Below are positions 22,377-34,700 of a stretch of 64,000 bases of DNA, one piece after another (the first letter of the stretch is position 1; every line of letters starts with the position of its first letter). A model generated the notes under the pieces. That model was not told where the DNA came from, did not search any database, and saw only the letters and a list, made by a program, of their open reading frames with translations. This stretch comes from Edaphochlamys debaryana (taxonomy: Eukaryota; Chlorophyta; Chlorophyceae; Chlamydomonadales): contig JAEHOE010000002.1 of NCBI GenBank assembly GCA_016858145.1, positions 496,001-560,000 of the forward strand, given 5' to 3'. Both the position numbers and the translations under genes were made by a program.

Positions 22377-22788
22377 GAGGGCGAGGCCGGAGGGTAACCG
22401 CAGGGTCGGCATGTTTTCGGGGCTTTCGGGCCGCAATTCGGTTCCTGGCTGGGCGGGGAGGCGGGTTGTGGCCGGCGGAACCGAATCGTCCGGTTTACGC
22501 CCTCCCGAACTCGCGGCCCCCAGTTTTGCGACTTTGTTGTCATGTCGACGCGTCTAGTCTGTGTGCTCCTATTCCAACGCACAACGGAGACAACTAGCGC
22601 CGCCGCGCTGCGCTAAAACCCCAAGCGTACGGACATGGCGCGCGAACGCGCTCTGTTATAGCACGCCTCTCGCGCGCCATCTAGTCGCGGCCACGGGCTA
22701 GCACCCTAAGGCCTGCACTAGTGTGCTCGCTGTTTTCAGCTCCTGCTACTTACGTCCTGCTTCTCTTGGCGCTCCCGAACCTGCCGCT

Positions 22789-23941
22789 ATGTATGATGAT
22801 GTCGAGTCAATAGAAAGCGAGCTGGCCGAGCTACACGGTGCACACCGCTACATCCTGCGAAAGCTTGAAAGCGACCCCCTAACGAATGAAGAGAGGGTGC
22901 GGCTAGAAGAGAGCCTGCACACGACTTTGAAGAGCGAGCTGAGGTTGCATGAGATGTGGATGCACGTCCGGGGCGCGGCGGCTCCCGGTGAGGTCGAAGT
23001 GGTGACGATGCGGCCATGCCATCCATCGGAGTCCCATGTGTGGCTCAACAACGCTACCCTAACTTCTGCCTCGCAGCAGGTACCGAGCCCAGCAGAGCCC
23101 CCGACATGAACCCACAGCCTGCGCTTCCAGACCTACTCACGGCGGCCAGCCGCAGCAGAGCTGGCCGGGAGGACAGCACCGGCGGGAGCAGAGGGGAAAG
23201 CGGCAGCGCAGAGGGTCGGAGTGCAGAGGGGCGCACTGCGAGCGGGCGGCAGGCATGCGGGGCAAAGGAAACACCATCCACACGGGCGACACGGGTACGG
23301 CGCCTGCCTCAAGCAACGCATGCGCGCTGATGATGACCGTGGCATGCATGGTTCCTTTCATCTCATGTCTGCGCCCTACCTTCCTTTGCCTTTGACCTCG
23401 CAGCAGACGGCTACGCGGCAGCAATCGCCCCAGGTGGGTTAGAGCTTCGTACGTCTTCCGACAACGGCCTGGGGGGGTATGAAGCCCCTTCAAGCGGCGC
23501 GGCCAACCATCACTTCATCTCTCGCCCCCACCCCCAACCCCAACCCCAACCCCACCAGCTATGTCTCTCTCATCTGTCTCTCCCCCCTCCCTCCCTCGCC
23601 TCCCTCCCTATGCCCTTGACAACGCCCTTGCTCAGCAGCCGAGGAAAGCCACGTCTCCTGACAACCGCCCCGGACAGCAGGAGAACGCGCTGTCTGGGGA
23701 GGCGGCAGCCGCTGACGCGGCGTCTGAGGCGGACGTTCTCCTGGTGACTACGCCGGCCGCTGCCGGCAGCAGCAGGGCCGCCGCTGGTCGGCAAACCGTG
23801 GCCAGCGACGTGCCCCTCCTGGTGAACAGCGGCCCGCCGGACGACGCGCCGCGCGCATCAGGCCTGGCTTCACACGCGTCCACGGGGATTCGGCGGCGGT
23901 CGCCTTGGTCCCTCGGATGGGGTCCAGTGCACTCATTGTAG
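22789..23941 (+). CDS. Unrecognised tandem-duplicated family, member 2
   Basis: Four exons join in phase: 22789-22987, 23077-23294, 23404-23433 and 23636-23941; 250 residues. It is the paralogue of the gene at 20096: start MYDDVESIESELAELHG, LTNEERVRLEESLHTT, the REDSTGGSRGESGS region, and the C terminus ASGLASHASTGIRRRSPWS ending GPVHSL. The third exon has only 30 bases (QTATRQQSPQ), flanked by good splice sites. In the sister gene this part is fused to the next exon. A CAGCAG acceptor at 23074-23079 allows two starts for exon 2. An in-frame ATG further upstream (22735 region) is not conserved in the sister gene, so 22789 is preferred. Function unknown. Confidence 0.65.
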
Positions 23942-25024
23942 CGTCTCACCTCCGTGCTATATACGTAGCTAGCTCACATGCTGCCCGGCGGCAGTGTGCT
24001 TGCGTGCGCCGGGTACAAAGCAAAGTGCCGTTTACCCAGTGGTTGCGGGCGGCAACCGTTAATATGCAAGGCCCTGGCGGCACTAGCTCCAATGGACGAC
24101 GGGCACCGAGGGTGTCGGCAAGGGGGCCCCATGGTGACCAAAACGCTGGACTGTCCGTCGATCGGGGCGCGGGGCGCTTAGGGGGAGGCGGCAGGGAAGG
24201 AGGAGGCGTCGGCGGAGGAAGCAGGGGAGGCGGAGGGGGAATGGGAGGCGGAGGGAGGAAGGGGTGCAGGGGGAAGTAGTGCAGGGGGGAAGGAGTATAC
24301 GGTAGGGAGGCTTTGGGAACAGGGCGGGCCAGCCTGCGGGGCCTGATCAGCAATCCGGGGTAACTGGGGCAAGCCAACGGCTTTGGGTTCAGCAGCGGGG
24401 GCAAGATATGCGTTGGCGGTGGGGCCACTGAAGGGGCTTGGTTGTGGCGTATGTAGGGCGTGTTCCGCACTGTACGGCGGATGAGGATGTGGTGGACGGC
24501 ATGGGGTCGTGAGGAGGCTACACACGCTCGCCTGAGGTTACACACTTGATCCAGCGCACCCAGTTGGAGACATGGGTACCAGAAGTTCTCATGCTACGGC
24601 GGCTGCATGAGTTACCAGTCAGTCGCCGGTAAACTGGCGCCGCCGTTCAGCGCTAAGCCAACCCCATTGCTCAACTCTCCCGGCTTGGACTCCACCGCAC
24701 CTTCAGAGCGTTCGTTCGTTGACCCCGTTCCCTCTCTCCATTGCACCGGTAGGACGAGCCCAGGAACCACAACACCCTGCTCGCTGCCACCCTGCCCCCG
24801 CTCGCTGTGCCTTACCTACCCCTAACCCCCTTACCAAGTCTCCCTGCTACCCCTTGTCTCTGCAAGGTTTCATCTGCCCGATCGGCAAATCCTCTGGTCA
24901 CTGAACCGCGCGTGCCCACTGCCCTATGTTCCATTGTCTTGTCAACGCTCGCCCAAGGTCGAGGGTCCTATCTCATACAGGTACAGCCTAACGCTGCGCC
25001 CGACCGCACGCATGATTCACCTGA
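23942..25024. other. Convergent intergenic region with purine-rich tract
   Basis: No gene is supported on either strand. A G/A-rich tract (24180-24290) is strongly strand-biased and could form non-B DNA. TTACA at about 24535 is TGTAA on the minus strand and may end the MYND transcript. Confidence 0.55.
24533..24541 (-). terminator. TGTAA polyadenylation motif of the minus-strand MYND gene
   Basis: TTACA on the plus strand reads TGTAA on the minus strand, about 490 bases after the MYND stop codon at 25025. No other candidate is closer. Confidence 0.4.
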
Positions 25025-28000
25025 CTAGCCCGTCCGGCCCTGCCCGCACTCGGCCTTGTGGCCGCCCCGCCAGTGCTGCCGCTGGCACTCCGAGCAGCAG
25101 TACCGCACCGCCCGGCAGCCGCCGCACTGCTTCAGCCCCAGCTCCGCCTCCGCCCCCGCCGCAAAGACGCCGCACCGCGGGTTGCCGCAGACGCGCAGGC
25201 ATTGGGGCGGCCACGAGCACTCGAGCTGCTCCTCTGCTCCCGTCCCTGCCGCCCCCGAGCCACCGCCGCTGCCTGCCCGGCTGCCGCTCCTCAGTGCCAC
25301 CGCCCACTTGCGACGGCCTTCGGGCCCGAACACGGCCCGTTCCACAGCGCTCTGCCGCGCGATCTCCATCAGCAGCGGCGCCACACGCTCGCAGTCGCCC
25401 GGCCATGACGCCCCCGCCAGCGCCGCAGCGGCAGGGGATGCCGTCGTGACGACCGGCATTCTGGGTGACGGCACGGCGGCAGGGGCGGCAGCGTCGCTGC
25501 GGTTGACGTCACCGGCGTCGTTTTGGGACAGGGACCCCACGGCCCAGAGGCTCGCAGGCCTGGCGCTGGAGGATTGCAGCGGGCCCGCCCAGTACCAGCC
25601 CGGGACCAGGTGCCGGAGCTCTTCGTCTCCCGCCAATACGAACAGCGCGTTAGTCAGCTCCCTGCTGAAGTTCACCAGCTCGCTGCTGCCGCCACCGCCC
25701 CGGCCGCCGCCGGCGTCAAGGGCGCTCATGAGAGCGTCCATTGCCGCCAACGCCCGCTGAGGCTCCGCCGCCGCCAGCGCCGCCGGGGAGCAGCGGCACG
25801 CGAAGCACGTGACCAGCCGGGCAAGCAGCTTGGCGCTGCCGAGCAGTTTGTCCGCCGGCGGCACGTGCGGCCCGGGCGCGTCGCCGCCGCCTGCACCGCT
25901 GCGGCCACTGCCCCGACCGCGGCCCCTGCCGCGGCTGCCGCCGCGAGCGGCCGCCCGCTGCTGGGACCGCGCCCTGAGCGCCGCCGTCGCTTCCAGCACG
26001 ATCAGCGTCGCCAGGCGAACCGCCGCCACACCGCAGAAGTCCACCACCTCCGCCAGCCGCCGCCGTGACTCCGCCAGCGCCTCCGCCGCCTCCGCCGCAG
26101 CGTCAGCGCTGTCGGCCGCCGCCGGCTCGAGCGCCACCAGGGCCGCCCAGCCGGCGCCGCTGGCGGGCTGCACGGCCAGGAGCGTCGTCGCGAGTTTGTA
26201 AGCGTAGGAGTCATCGCCTAGGAACAGCTCGGGCGTTCCTGATGAGGCGGCGCTGTTGCTGCTGGCTGCATCCGCAGCGGCGGCAGCGGCGTCCTCCAGA
26301 CGCGCCGCCTCCCGCCTCGCCAGCTTGGCCAGCGTCACGAGCGCACCCAGCGCCTCCTGGGCGGCCCACGGACAGAACACGCCCTTCCCGCTGCCCTCGC
26401 CGCCACCTCCACCTCCACCCTCCCCCGCGCTGCCGTCGTCCACAGCCGTCGCGCCCTGCCCCTGCCCCTGCCGGCGCCGCAGCTCGCCGTCCCACCACTG
26501 CCGCACGCTGGGCCCAACGGTGGCGGGGAGGAGGTACATGGCAGAGGACATGGCGAGCTCTGCAAAGGAGCCCTCTAGGGGGCCGAGCTGCGCGCACCAC
26601 CGCAGGATGCGGTCAAAGGCGGGCGCCCAGTTGCTGCGCTGCAGAGCTTGCTGGGCCGCCGCCCTGTCGGCGGCGCTGAGGCGGCCCCACACGTCGTGCG
26701 ATGGGAGCCGGGAGATGCCCGTTGTGAAGCTGGGGAGGGTGGGGCAAGGGGAGGATGAAGGGAAGCGAGGGGCGGAGGCAGCACAGGGCGTGGGAATATG
26801 GACGATATATGGTTGCAGGCTGGTTGCAGCGGGTACTGGTCCTGGCGCACCTCGCAGCACGACCTCATACTGACCCATGGCCCGAGCCCGTGGTCCTTGC
26901 AGCCCTGGCCCCGGCTTGTTGCGCCGTAGAGCCCATGGTCCCACATGTTGCGCCAGCCTCCCTCCCACATGCATCCTTGGCCCCAGCCCCCTCCCACATG
27001 CACCCCTGGCCCCAGCACCCGTCCTGCCCAGCACCCCGGGGCCCACCTGTGGTCCCAGTAGGGCTTGCCCGCGTCCTGCCCAGCACCCCTGGCCCCACTA
27101 GCAGCCCCACCTGTGGTCCCAATACGGCTTGCCCGACATGAGCGCCAGCAGCGGCTGAAAGTCCATGCAGCCAGACAGGACCACCGGGCTGCTCACCGCC
27201 CGCAGCAGCCAGCCCTGCAGGCAAGGGAACATGCTAAAGTCAGCAGGTAACAAATGGCCGCAGTGGGGCGCATGCCTTCGGAGTTGGGACTAACAGAGGT
27301 TTGAGTTTCCAGGCGTGGCACCAGCGCCTCACCTGGAGAAACATGACGTCGGGCAGGCACGCGGACAGCGCTGCAGGCTTCGCCTGCTGCAGCCTGCAGG
27401 GCGACGAGGGTGCATGGCAACGAAAAATGAGAAGCCTGCTTGAAGTTTGAACGTGGCGTACTGCTTTTGGTTTAAAACGTTCAATACCACCACTGCCGCT
27501 GTGACGAAAGGGAGAGCAGAATAGAGCTAAGTGCTCCCGGTCGTCAGGCACCGCCTGCAGCAACGCATCCTCCACCTCCACGCCCTCTTCTAGTCTTCTA
27601 GAACCAATCCCACCAACTGTACCGCACCTGGCTATGCTTAGGCAGGTCACCCACATCACCGCCTCCTGCAGGTGCCGGTTGCCCTCCTTGGGCACGCCCA
27701 GAGCCGCCAGGGCCTCCGCGCGACTGCCCAGGGCCTGCGCCGCACCGGCGAGGGTGGCCGCGGCGGCAGGGAGGTCGGGCAGGAGCAGGGCAAGGCCGAG
27801 GGGGTCGCCGCGAGAGCCCCCGTCGGGGCTCGGAAGCGCGACCGCGATGTTGGTGCCGGCAGCTGCGCACTGCGCCTGGGACACGGACGGGGAAAAGGGG
27901 ATTCAGATGGAACCGAGCGTGGGAAAGCGGGAGTCCGCTAAGGGCCGGGACCAAGCTTTGAAGAGCCCCTGTGGGAACCCACCAGCTGTTGCAGGGTCTC

Positions 28001-29405
28001 GGTGATCTGCAGACTGGGGCCCATGCACAACCGAAGCGCGCGCTGCTGCAGCAGCGGCCACTGCAGCACCCCCGGCCCCGACGACTCCGCCGTCACAGCC
28101 GCCGGCCACACCGCCCCGGCGCCGCTGCTGGTGCCAGCCCCCGACGCCACGGAACCCGAGGCTGCCGCCGCCGCCGCCCCGGCTGGTTCCTGTCCTTTGC
28201 CTCCCACGAGCCCTGGCGTCCCTGCCGCCGTCGGCTCGGGCCGCCAGAGCGCCAGTTGCTGCAGCGCTGCGGCGCGGAAGCGAAGCGCCTGCGGCTGCAG
28301 CAGCAGCTTAGTCACCGCCGCAGGGTCCACCCAGGCCCCGAGCGCCTCGTGCATCGCCCTGGGCAGTCCCACCACCCAGCTCTGCATCAGGAGGAGGCGC
28401 TGAGAGTAGCTCGTCAGCCGCTCAGCGTCTGTTGGCAGCGGCAGGTGCGGCAGCGGCGCCGCCAGCAGAGCCGCGAAGAGCTGCTCCAGCACGCCCGTGC
28501 GCTGGAAGCCGGCGACGAGCTTCTTGGCCATCTGCCGGGCGGCAGGTGCGACGTCGGCGCCCCTGGCGGCTGATGTGGGTCGGCGCCGCTCCTTGATAGG
28601 CTTGTGCAGGCAGCCGAGGAAGCCCCGCACGACCTGGTTGACGTCCGTGAGCAGAAACATGCCCTGATTGAGCGCCCCCGAGAGCCCGGAGACTATTTCG
28701 GGCGTTAGCTTCTCTGTGAAGGTCTGCATGTTCTGCTTGCGGACGTACCGGGGCTGGCCCACGCCCTGCTCCGAACCCTCGCCTCCATCGGGGGACTCCG
28801 AGTCCTCGTCGATGGCGGAAGCCGGCTGAGCTGCGCAAGCGTAGTCTTCCGGCTTTGCTTGCGGCCAGAGGCGCTCGTGCACGAAGCGCGCAGCCCCCGC
28901 CACAGCGGTGAGCGTCCGCTCCGAGGCAAGCTGCTCCGCTAGCTCTGACCACGACTCATCTTCGCTTTCCCCGTAGAGCGCGTTGACTTGCAGGGCGGCG
29001 AGGGCAGCGCACAGCACATTCATGCCCGTGCGCAGCAGCAGCCACGACTCCCAGGCTGGGCGGTCTAAGCCTAGCGGACGCGAGGGCCGTCGCCATCGTG
29101 TCCTCGCCGGCTGAGCTGTCGGCAGCTTTCGGCTCAGGCGTTGGCACGAGTGCCTTCTCCAGCGCCTCAACCGCCAGCGTGACAGCATCCTCGTCAAGGA
29201 TGGCGTCCAGCTCGGCGCAGTCGGCCTTCGCATTGCCGCGCAGCGCAGCTTGCAGCTTTAGTGACACGCGTTGCCCAAGCTCGGCCACTCCATAAGCAGC
29301 TACTATAGCCTCGTCTTTCTTCCACCAAAGAGGAGACTCGTCAAGTAGGTCGGCAAGCGTGTCAAGAGCTTCTTGCTCCCAACCCGGGCCTTCTGGTTCG
29401 GCCAT
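25025..29405 (-). CDS. MYND zinc-finger protein, copy A, with 5' frameshift
   Basis: Minus-strand exons: 29405-27983, 27875-27628, 27393-27333, 27214-27111 and 26729-25025. All downstream junctions agree in phase. The C terminus is a MYND finger: CGNPRC, then CGGC, YCCSEC and QHWRGGHKAEC. MYND fingers usually mediate protein-protein contact. The rest is a long Ala/Gly-rich helical region without a recognised enzyme domain. Compared with copy B, exon 1 has one extra base near 29060-29085. The frame from MAEPEGPGWEQEALDTLADL therefore ends at 28956, while the rest is open in another frame. If the base is real, translation may restart at Met 29023 and lose about 130 residues, or the copy is becoming a pseudogene. 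Confidence 0.75.
27041..27135 (-). repeat. Duplicated exon end and donor in MYND-A intron 4
   Basis: The true exon-4 end and donor (minus strand, GGACCACAG|GTGGGG, at 27111) is repeated about 65 bases further into the intron (27041-27071) with two or three changes. Related GGGACCACAGGTGG-like strings occur in the matching intron of copy B near 34240 and 34305, so the repeats are older than the gene duplication. Confidence 0.7.
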
Positions 29406-29632
29406 CCTGTGAACTACATAGAATAAACCTAGTATTCTCAAGCAATAACTGATGGCACGTCGACGGCCGACGTGCCTCTCATGCCGGCGTGCCACTCATG
29501 CCGGCGTGCCACTCGTGCGACCACCCCGGCACCATAGCACCCGGCTTTCAACCCCGAAGCCTCGCGGCAAAAGGGTCCCCCGGTTACAGGCACAGGCTTT
29601 CTGCGTCGGTCAACATAATGCGACGCCAGTCA

Positions 29633-29659
29633 CCGCGGCACTACGCCCCGTTGTCTATA
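29633..29659 (+). repeat. 27-bp dispersed motif, copy 3
   Basis: Third identical copy, in the spacer between the MYND genes. Here it runs into TATATAAAT, which looks like a TATA box. Confidence 0.85.
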
Positions 29660-30096
29660 TAAATCCCGTGCCCCCGCCCCAATCATGAGGTCGGAATTTC
29701 CACAACCCCGCCTCGCTGTTCATGGGGCAGCTCATGGGAGCAAGCCAACAACAGTGCATCAACCCGTCCATTTGCCACATAACCTCGAGCGACCTACGCC
29801 CGCAATCGAGCTTGCCCCCGCTCACTGGGAGGGCCCCCGCAGTGGACACCACATGCCTGCACCAGCCCGACCGCACCCACATTGCCCCGCAGAACCTCGC
29901 CGTCACCCGCCCAAGCTGCTGGGCCAGACCCGTCTGGTCGCTAGTGGACCAGACCACGTTGCACATTGCTTTGACCCGCCCAAGCCAATGGCAGCTCCCC
30001 ATGACCCTCATGATCTCGTACCAGCACAGGGCGCGTCATTTCCCAGCCGCCCTTCGGCGTTCACCCTTCCCCTCCCCAGACCTCCTATGCACGTAT

Positions 30097-30530
30097 GCAG
30101 TCTGCGCGCTCGCCAGCCCTCGCAGAGCCATGTGTCCTCCCTGCCTCTTCTCCCTGCCTCTTTGCCCTCCCCCAGCCAGCTGCCCTTGCCCCCAGTACCA
30201 CGGTCGTCCTGCCCTCACACCACCCCTGCAACGCCGCCTACCCCCGCGCTCAGGTGCCCACCATATCATGCTCCCGGTCGTTGTAACCACCGAGGACTGA
30301 ACCTGGTTCCCTTGATCCCTCCCCTTCCTCCTCGGCTTCCTCAAAGCCACATCCCTCCCATGTAGCCGGCCACCGTCTCCGCCACCTCCTCCACTGTCCG
30401 CGCCATGCCGCAGGGAGCCCATCACCACCATCACCCCCCCCCCCAAAGCACCGCCGCGCCGCCGCGAGTACGCCGCCCAATCTTCACACCCGGCCTCGGA
30501 GCGCTTTCAAGCCCTCACAGCGGCGTGCGC
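30097..30530 (+). repeat. Long direct repeat flanking MYND copy B, left copy
   Basis: Its order of short blocks is shared with 37457-37830: GCAGTCTGCGCGCTCGCC, then CAGTACCACGGTC, ACACCACCCCTGCAACGCCG, CCTCCTCGGCTTCCTCAAAG and CAAGCCCTCACAGCGGCGTG. The two copies have the same orientation and enclose the whole plus-strand MYND gene. Small indels make this copy about 60 bases longer. Confidence 0.8.
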
Positions 30531-31149
30531 CACCCTCCTAACCCTGCATTTAGGAGAGGGTAGGAGCCTGAAGCTGTAATTAGCATACGATAGATAAGAC
30601 CATGGTGACTTGCGGGGCAAGGGGCCAGTACTGGTGGAGGAACGGGTGGACGGTGGGCCCTGGGCCGGGTGGGGGGGCTTCCGCTGGGGCAGGTGGCGGC
30701 GGTGCGATGGGGCAGAGGTGGGCGTGGGTGGAGAGAGCTTGATGACGGGAGGCAGGGCTCGCGGCAGGGACTCCCAGGGTTGGACCCTTGGTGGGTGCCG
30801 TGGGGACTAGGTGGAGGTGAGGGTTTGACGCGAACAACGTGACACGAAGCCGCATCGTGTAGGTGAAGCAGCCGCGCACGAGACGGGCATGTCGACACCA
30901 TGAGCTGCAGAGGGACGGAACCCTCGAGAGACACGGGCTAGCTGGTCGTGTCTTCAGGGCTCGCTGCAGGCACCCTTGGTGGGTGGGGGTAGAAGAACAT
31001 GGGCGGGGGCTGGGTGGGTGGGGGCTGGGTGGGGGTGGGGGAGGCTCTTAACTAAGGTCGGCTGTGCCTGGCACGCAACTCACGGCAGTGCACGAGGCAG
31101 GTACGGCCTGGCTGGTCGTGTCCTCACAACCAATCGGGGGGAACTGAAC

Positions 31150-31310
31150 TTCTATCCCCGCGGAAGTTCTGGTCGGCCCAACTTGCATCCCCGCTAGGCA
31201 CTCGGCCCCGGGACTTGCATCCCGACCCCCGCGCACGTGCATCCCGGCTAGGCACTCGGCCCCGGCACTTGCGTCCCGGCCCCCGGCACTCGTTCTCATA
31301 ACTAATCGGG
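31150..31310 (+). repeat. Degenerate tandem repeat
   Basis: Two to three imperfect units of about 50-60 bases contain CTAGGCACTCGGCCCCGG and variants of ACTTGCATCCCG. They are bracketed by two similar AACTAATCGGGGG-type strings (about 31127 and 31302). No coding potential is apparent. Confidence 0.6.
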
Positions 31311-31703
31311 GGCAGGAAGAAATCACCGCAGGGAAGCACACGAGAAGAGGAGCAGGTTCTGAAGCAAGATTGCAGGCAAGCAAGTGCGCGAGGGCAGGGC
31401 CTGGGTGACCAGTCGCCTGCTGCCTCAGGCTACGGCATGGCAGCAGATAATGCAGGCAGTGGGAGGAGCAGGGCTATAGCAACGCGCATCGCCGAGGGGG
31501 GTAGGGGGGCTTCAACCACACAGCTGGATGGGGCCGGGGTGAAAGGGGCGCGGGGCCGCGGGCGCGAGCGGGCGCATTGCCGGGTCGGGGGTCGCGATGA
31601 CGACGACGGGGGGCAGCAGGGCAAACGCATGTCGCTGCTGCCGCAGCATACGAGCCGAAGTCGCTTGTTGCTTGAAACTTAGGCATCACATGTAGCCCAC
31701 AAG

Positions 31704-34700
31704 ATGGCCGAACCGCAACGCGGAGCTTCTGCAGGATGGGAACGGAATGCCCTCAGAACGCTCGCTAACCTGCTTGACGAGTCTCCCTTCTCTGGAAGAT
31801 GGACGAGGCTGCAAAAGCTTCCTACGGTGTGATCGAGCTTGGACACCGGGTGTCGCTGAAGCTTGTAGCCGCGCTAAAAGGCAACGCGAAGGCCGACTGC
31901 GCCGAGCTGTACGCCATTCTCGGCGACAATGCTGTTGCGATGGCGGTCGAGGCGCTGGAGAAGGCAGTCGTGCCAACGCCTGAGCCGAAAGCTGCCGACA
32001 GCTCAGCCGGCGAGGAGACCATGGCGATGGGCATCGCCCTCGCGGCGCTCGGGGTCGACGGCCCAGCCTGGGCGTCATGGCTGTTGTTACGGACGGGCAT
32101 GAATGTGCTGTGCGCTGCCCTCGCCGCCCTGCAAGTCAACGTGCTCTACGGGGAAAGCGAAGATGAGTCGTGGTCAGAGCTAGCGGAGCAGCTTGCCTCG
32201 GAGCGGACGCTCACCGCTGTGGCGGGGGCTGCGCGCTTCGTGCACGAGCGCCTCTGGCCGCAAGCAAAGCCGGAAGACTACGCTTGCGCAGCTCAGCCGG
32301 CTTCCGACGAGGACACGCAGTCACCCGACGGAGGCGACGGTCCGGAGCAGGGCGCGGGCCAGCCGCGTTACGTCCGCAAGCGGAACATGCTAACCTACAC
32401 TCACGCGCTGACGCCCGGGGAGCTTCTTGGCTTCTGTGAGCCGCTCGACCAGGGCATGTATCTGCTCACGGACATCAACCAGCTCACGCGGGGCTTCCTA
32501 GGCTGCCTACAACAGCCTATCAAGGAGCGGCGCCGACCCACATCAGCCGCCAGCGGCGCCGCCGCCTCGCCTGCAGCCCGGCAGATGGCCAAGAAGCTCG
32601 TCAACGGCTTTCAACGCACGGGCGTGCTGGAGCAGCTCTTTGCGGCTCTGCTGGCGGCGCCGCTGCCGCACCTGCCACTGCCGCCAGACGCTGAGCGGCT
32701 GACGAGCTACGCCCAGCGGCTCCTCCTGATGCAGAGCTGTGTGGTAGAACTGCCCAGCTTTATGCACGAGGTGCTCGGGGCCTGGGTGCACCCTGCGGCG
32801 GTGACTAAGCTGCTGCTGCAGCCGCAGGCGCTTCGCTTCCGCGCCGCAGCGCTGCAGCAACTGGCGCTCTGGCGGCCCGAGGCGACGGCGGCAGGGACGC
32901 CAGGGGTCGTGGGAGGCAAAGGACAGGAACCAGCCGGGGCGGCGGCGGCGGCGGCCTCGGGTTCCGTGGCGTCGGGGGCTGGCACCAGCAGCGGCGCCGG
33001 GGCGGTGTGGCCGGCGGCTGTGACGGCGGCGGAGTCACCGGGGGCAGCGGTCCTGCAGTGGCCGCTGCTGCAGCCGCGTGCGCTGCGGCTGTGCATGGGC
33101 CCCAATCTGCAGATCACCGAGACCCTGCTTAAGCTGGTGGGTTCCTGCAGGGGGCCTTCGACACTTTGTCCCGGCGGAGGCTTCTTAGGAGGCGGCAAAC
33201 CACCGCGTTTGGCTCCGCAGTTGGGACCCGACCTCGCTCCGCCACTGTTGACGCAATGCTGTATCTGCCAGACCTTGGTTGTACTACCGCACTCCCACGC
33301 TCGATTCCATCTGAATCCCCTTGCCGCGCCTGCCCACCCAGGTGCACTGCGCAGTTGCCGGCGCCAACATCCTGGTCATGTTCCCACTCTCTCGCGGCGA
33401 CCTCCTCGGCCTGGCCCTGCTCCTGCCCGACCTCCCTGCCGCCGCGGCCACCCTCGCCGGTGCGGCGCAGGCCCTGGGCAGTCGCGCGGAGGCCCTGGCG
33501 GCTCTGGGCGTGCCCAAGGAGGGCAACCGGCACCTGCAGCAGGCCATCGCATGGGTGACGTGCCTGAGCATAGCCAGGTGCGGTACCGGTGCACATGGCT
33601 CCGAACTGGGCATGGTGGGGATGGGATGGGCTGGGCGGGTTTCCAAAGTGGGAATGCGGCGGGTGCAGTGTAGGCGGCACCTGAGGCTCGGGAGCGCTTG
33701 CCTCTGTTCGGCTTATCCTTACGCCACCGCCGCGGTAAGAAACGTCGCAGGGTGGCAAGCGCTAATCTTATTATTTCGCCATGCACCTCGTCGCCCTGCA
33801 GGCTGCAGCAGGCGAAGCCGGCAGCGCTGTCCGCGTGCCTGCCCGACGACCTCATGACTCTCCAGGTGCGGCGCTGGTGCCACGCCTCAGATATCACTAC
33901 CTCTGCTGGTCCCTAAGCATACGCCTCGCTGTGGCCATCCTTCTGCTTCCTTCTGCCTTCAGTACTGATCCCGCCCACACGCAAGCGAGCGGCCTCTGAA
34001 ACAGGCGCAGCCCGCTCCGCCTGCAGGGCTGGCTGCTGCGGGCGGTGAGCAGCCCCGTGGTTCTGCCCGGCTGCATGGACCGTCAGCCGCTGATGGTGCT
34101 CATGGCGGGCAGGTCCTTTTGGGACTTCAGGTGGGGCCAGGGGTGCTGGGCAGGACGGGGGCTGGGGCCAGGGATGCTAGCGCAAGGGAGGCTGGCTGGT
34201 AAGGCTTGGGCCAGGGATGCTGAAACCCCAGGTGGAGCCAGGGGTGATGGGACCACAGGTGGGACAAGGGGTGTTGCGAAGATGAGGCAGCAAGGATTGA
34301 TGGGACCACAGGAGGGGCAGGGTGACTGTCCGGGAGGGAGGCTGGTGCCAGGAATTGCATGCGGGAGGGAGGCTGGTGCCAGGAATTGCATGCGGGAGGG
34401 AGGCTGGTGCCAGGAATTGCATGCGGGAGGAAGGCTGGTGCCAGGAATTGCATGCGGGAGGGAGGCTGGTGCCAGGAATTGCATGCGGGAGGGAGGCTGG
34501 TGCCAGGAATTGCATGCGGGAGGGAGGCTGGTGCCAGGAATTGCATGCGGGAGGGAGGCTGGTGCCAGGAATTGCATGCGGGAGGGAGGCTGGTGCCAGG
34601 AATTGCATGCGGGAGGGAGGCTGGTGCCAGGAATTGCATGCGGGAGGGAGGCTGGTGCCAGGTATTGCATGCGGGAGGGAGGCTGGTGCCAGGAATTGCA

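Larger units (their letters stand above)
21619..22788. other. Intergenic spacer between the orphan genes
   Basis: No gene is supported. It contains the TAGGG array (21754-21781), copy B of the 206-bp block (22171-22376) and, in its last ~175 bases, the duplicated promoter-like segment of orphan gene 2. Confidence 0.6.
29406..31703. other. Spacer between the head-to-head MYND copies
   Basis: Both MYND promoters must lie here. The 27-bp dispersed motif is at 29633-29659, and a Pro/Ser-coding low-complexity segment follows. Then come direct repeat copy 1 (30097-30530) and a short degenerate tandem repeat (31150-31310). Open frames up to 226 codons (29685-30365) look like compositional artefacts. 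No gene is called. Confidence 0.55.

Noticed and set aside
25056..26873. Plus-strand Ala/Pro/Arg-rich open frames opposite MYND copy A
   Set aside because: They are antisense shadows of the last MYND exon. The matching frames also appear opposite copy B.
29685..30365. 226-codon open frame in the MYND spacer
   Set aside because: Pro/Ser/His-rich composition without splice structure or homology; part of it is the dispersed direct repeat.
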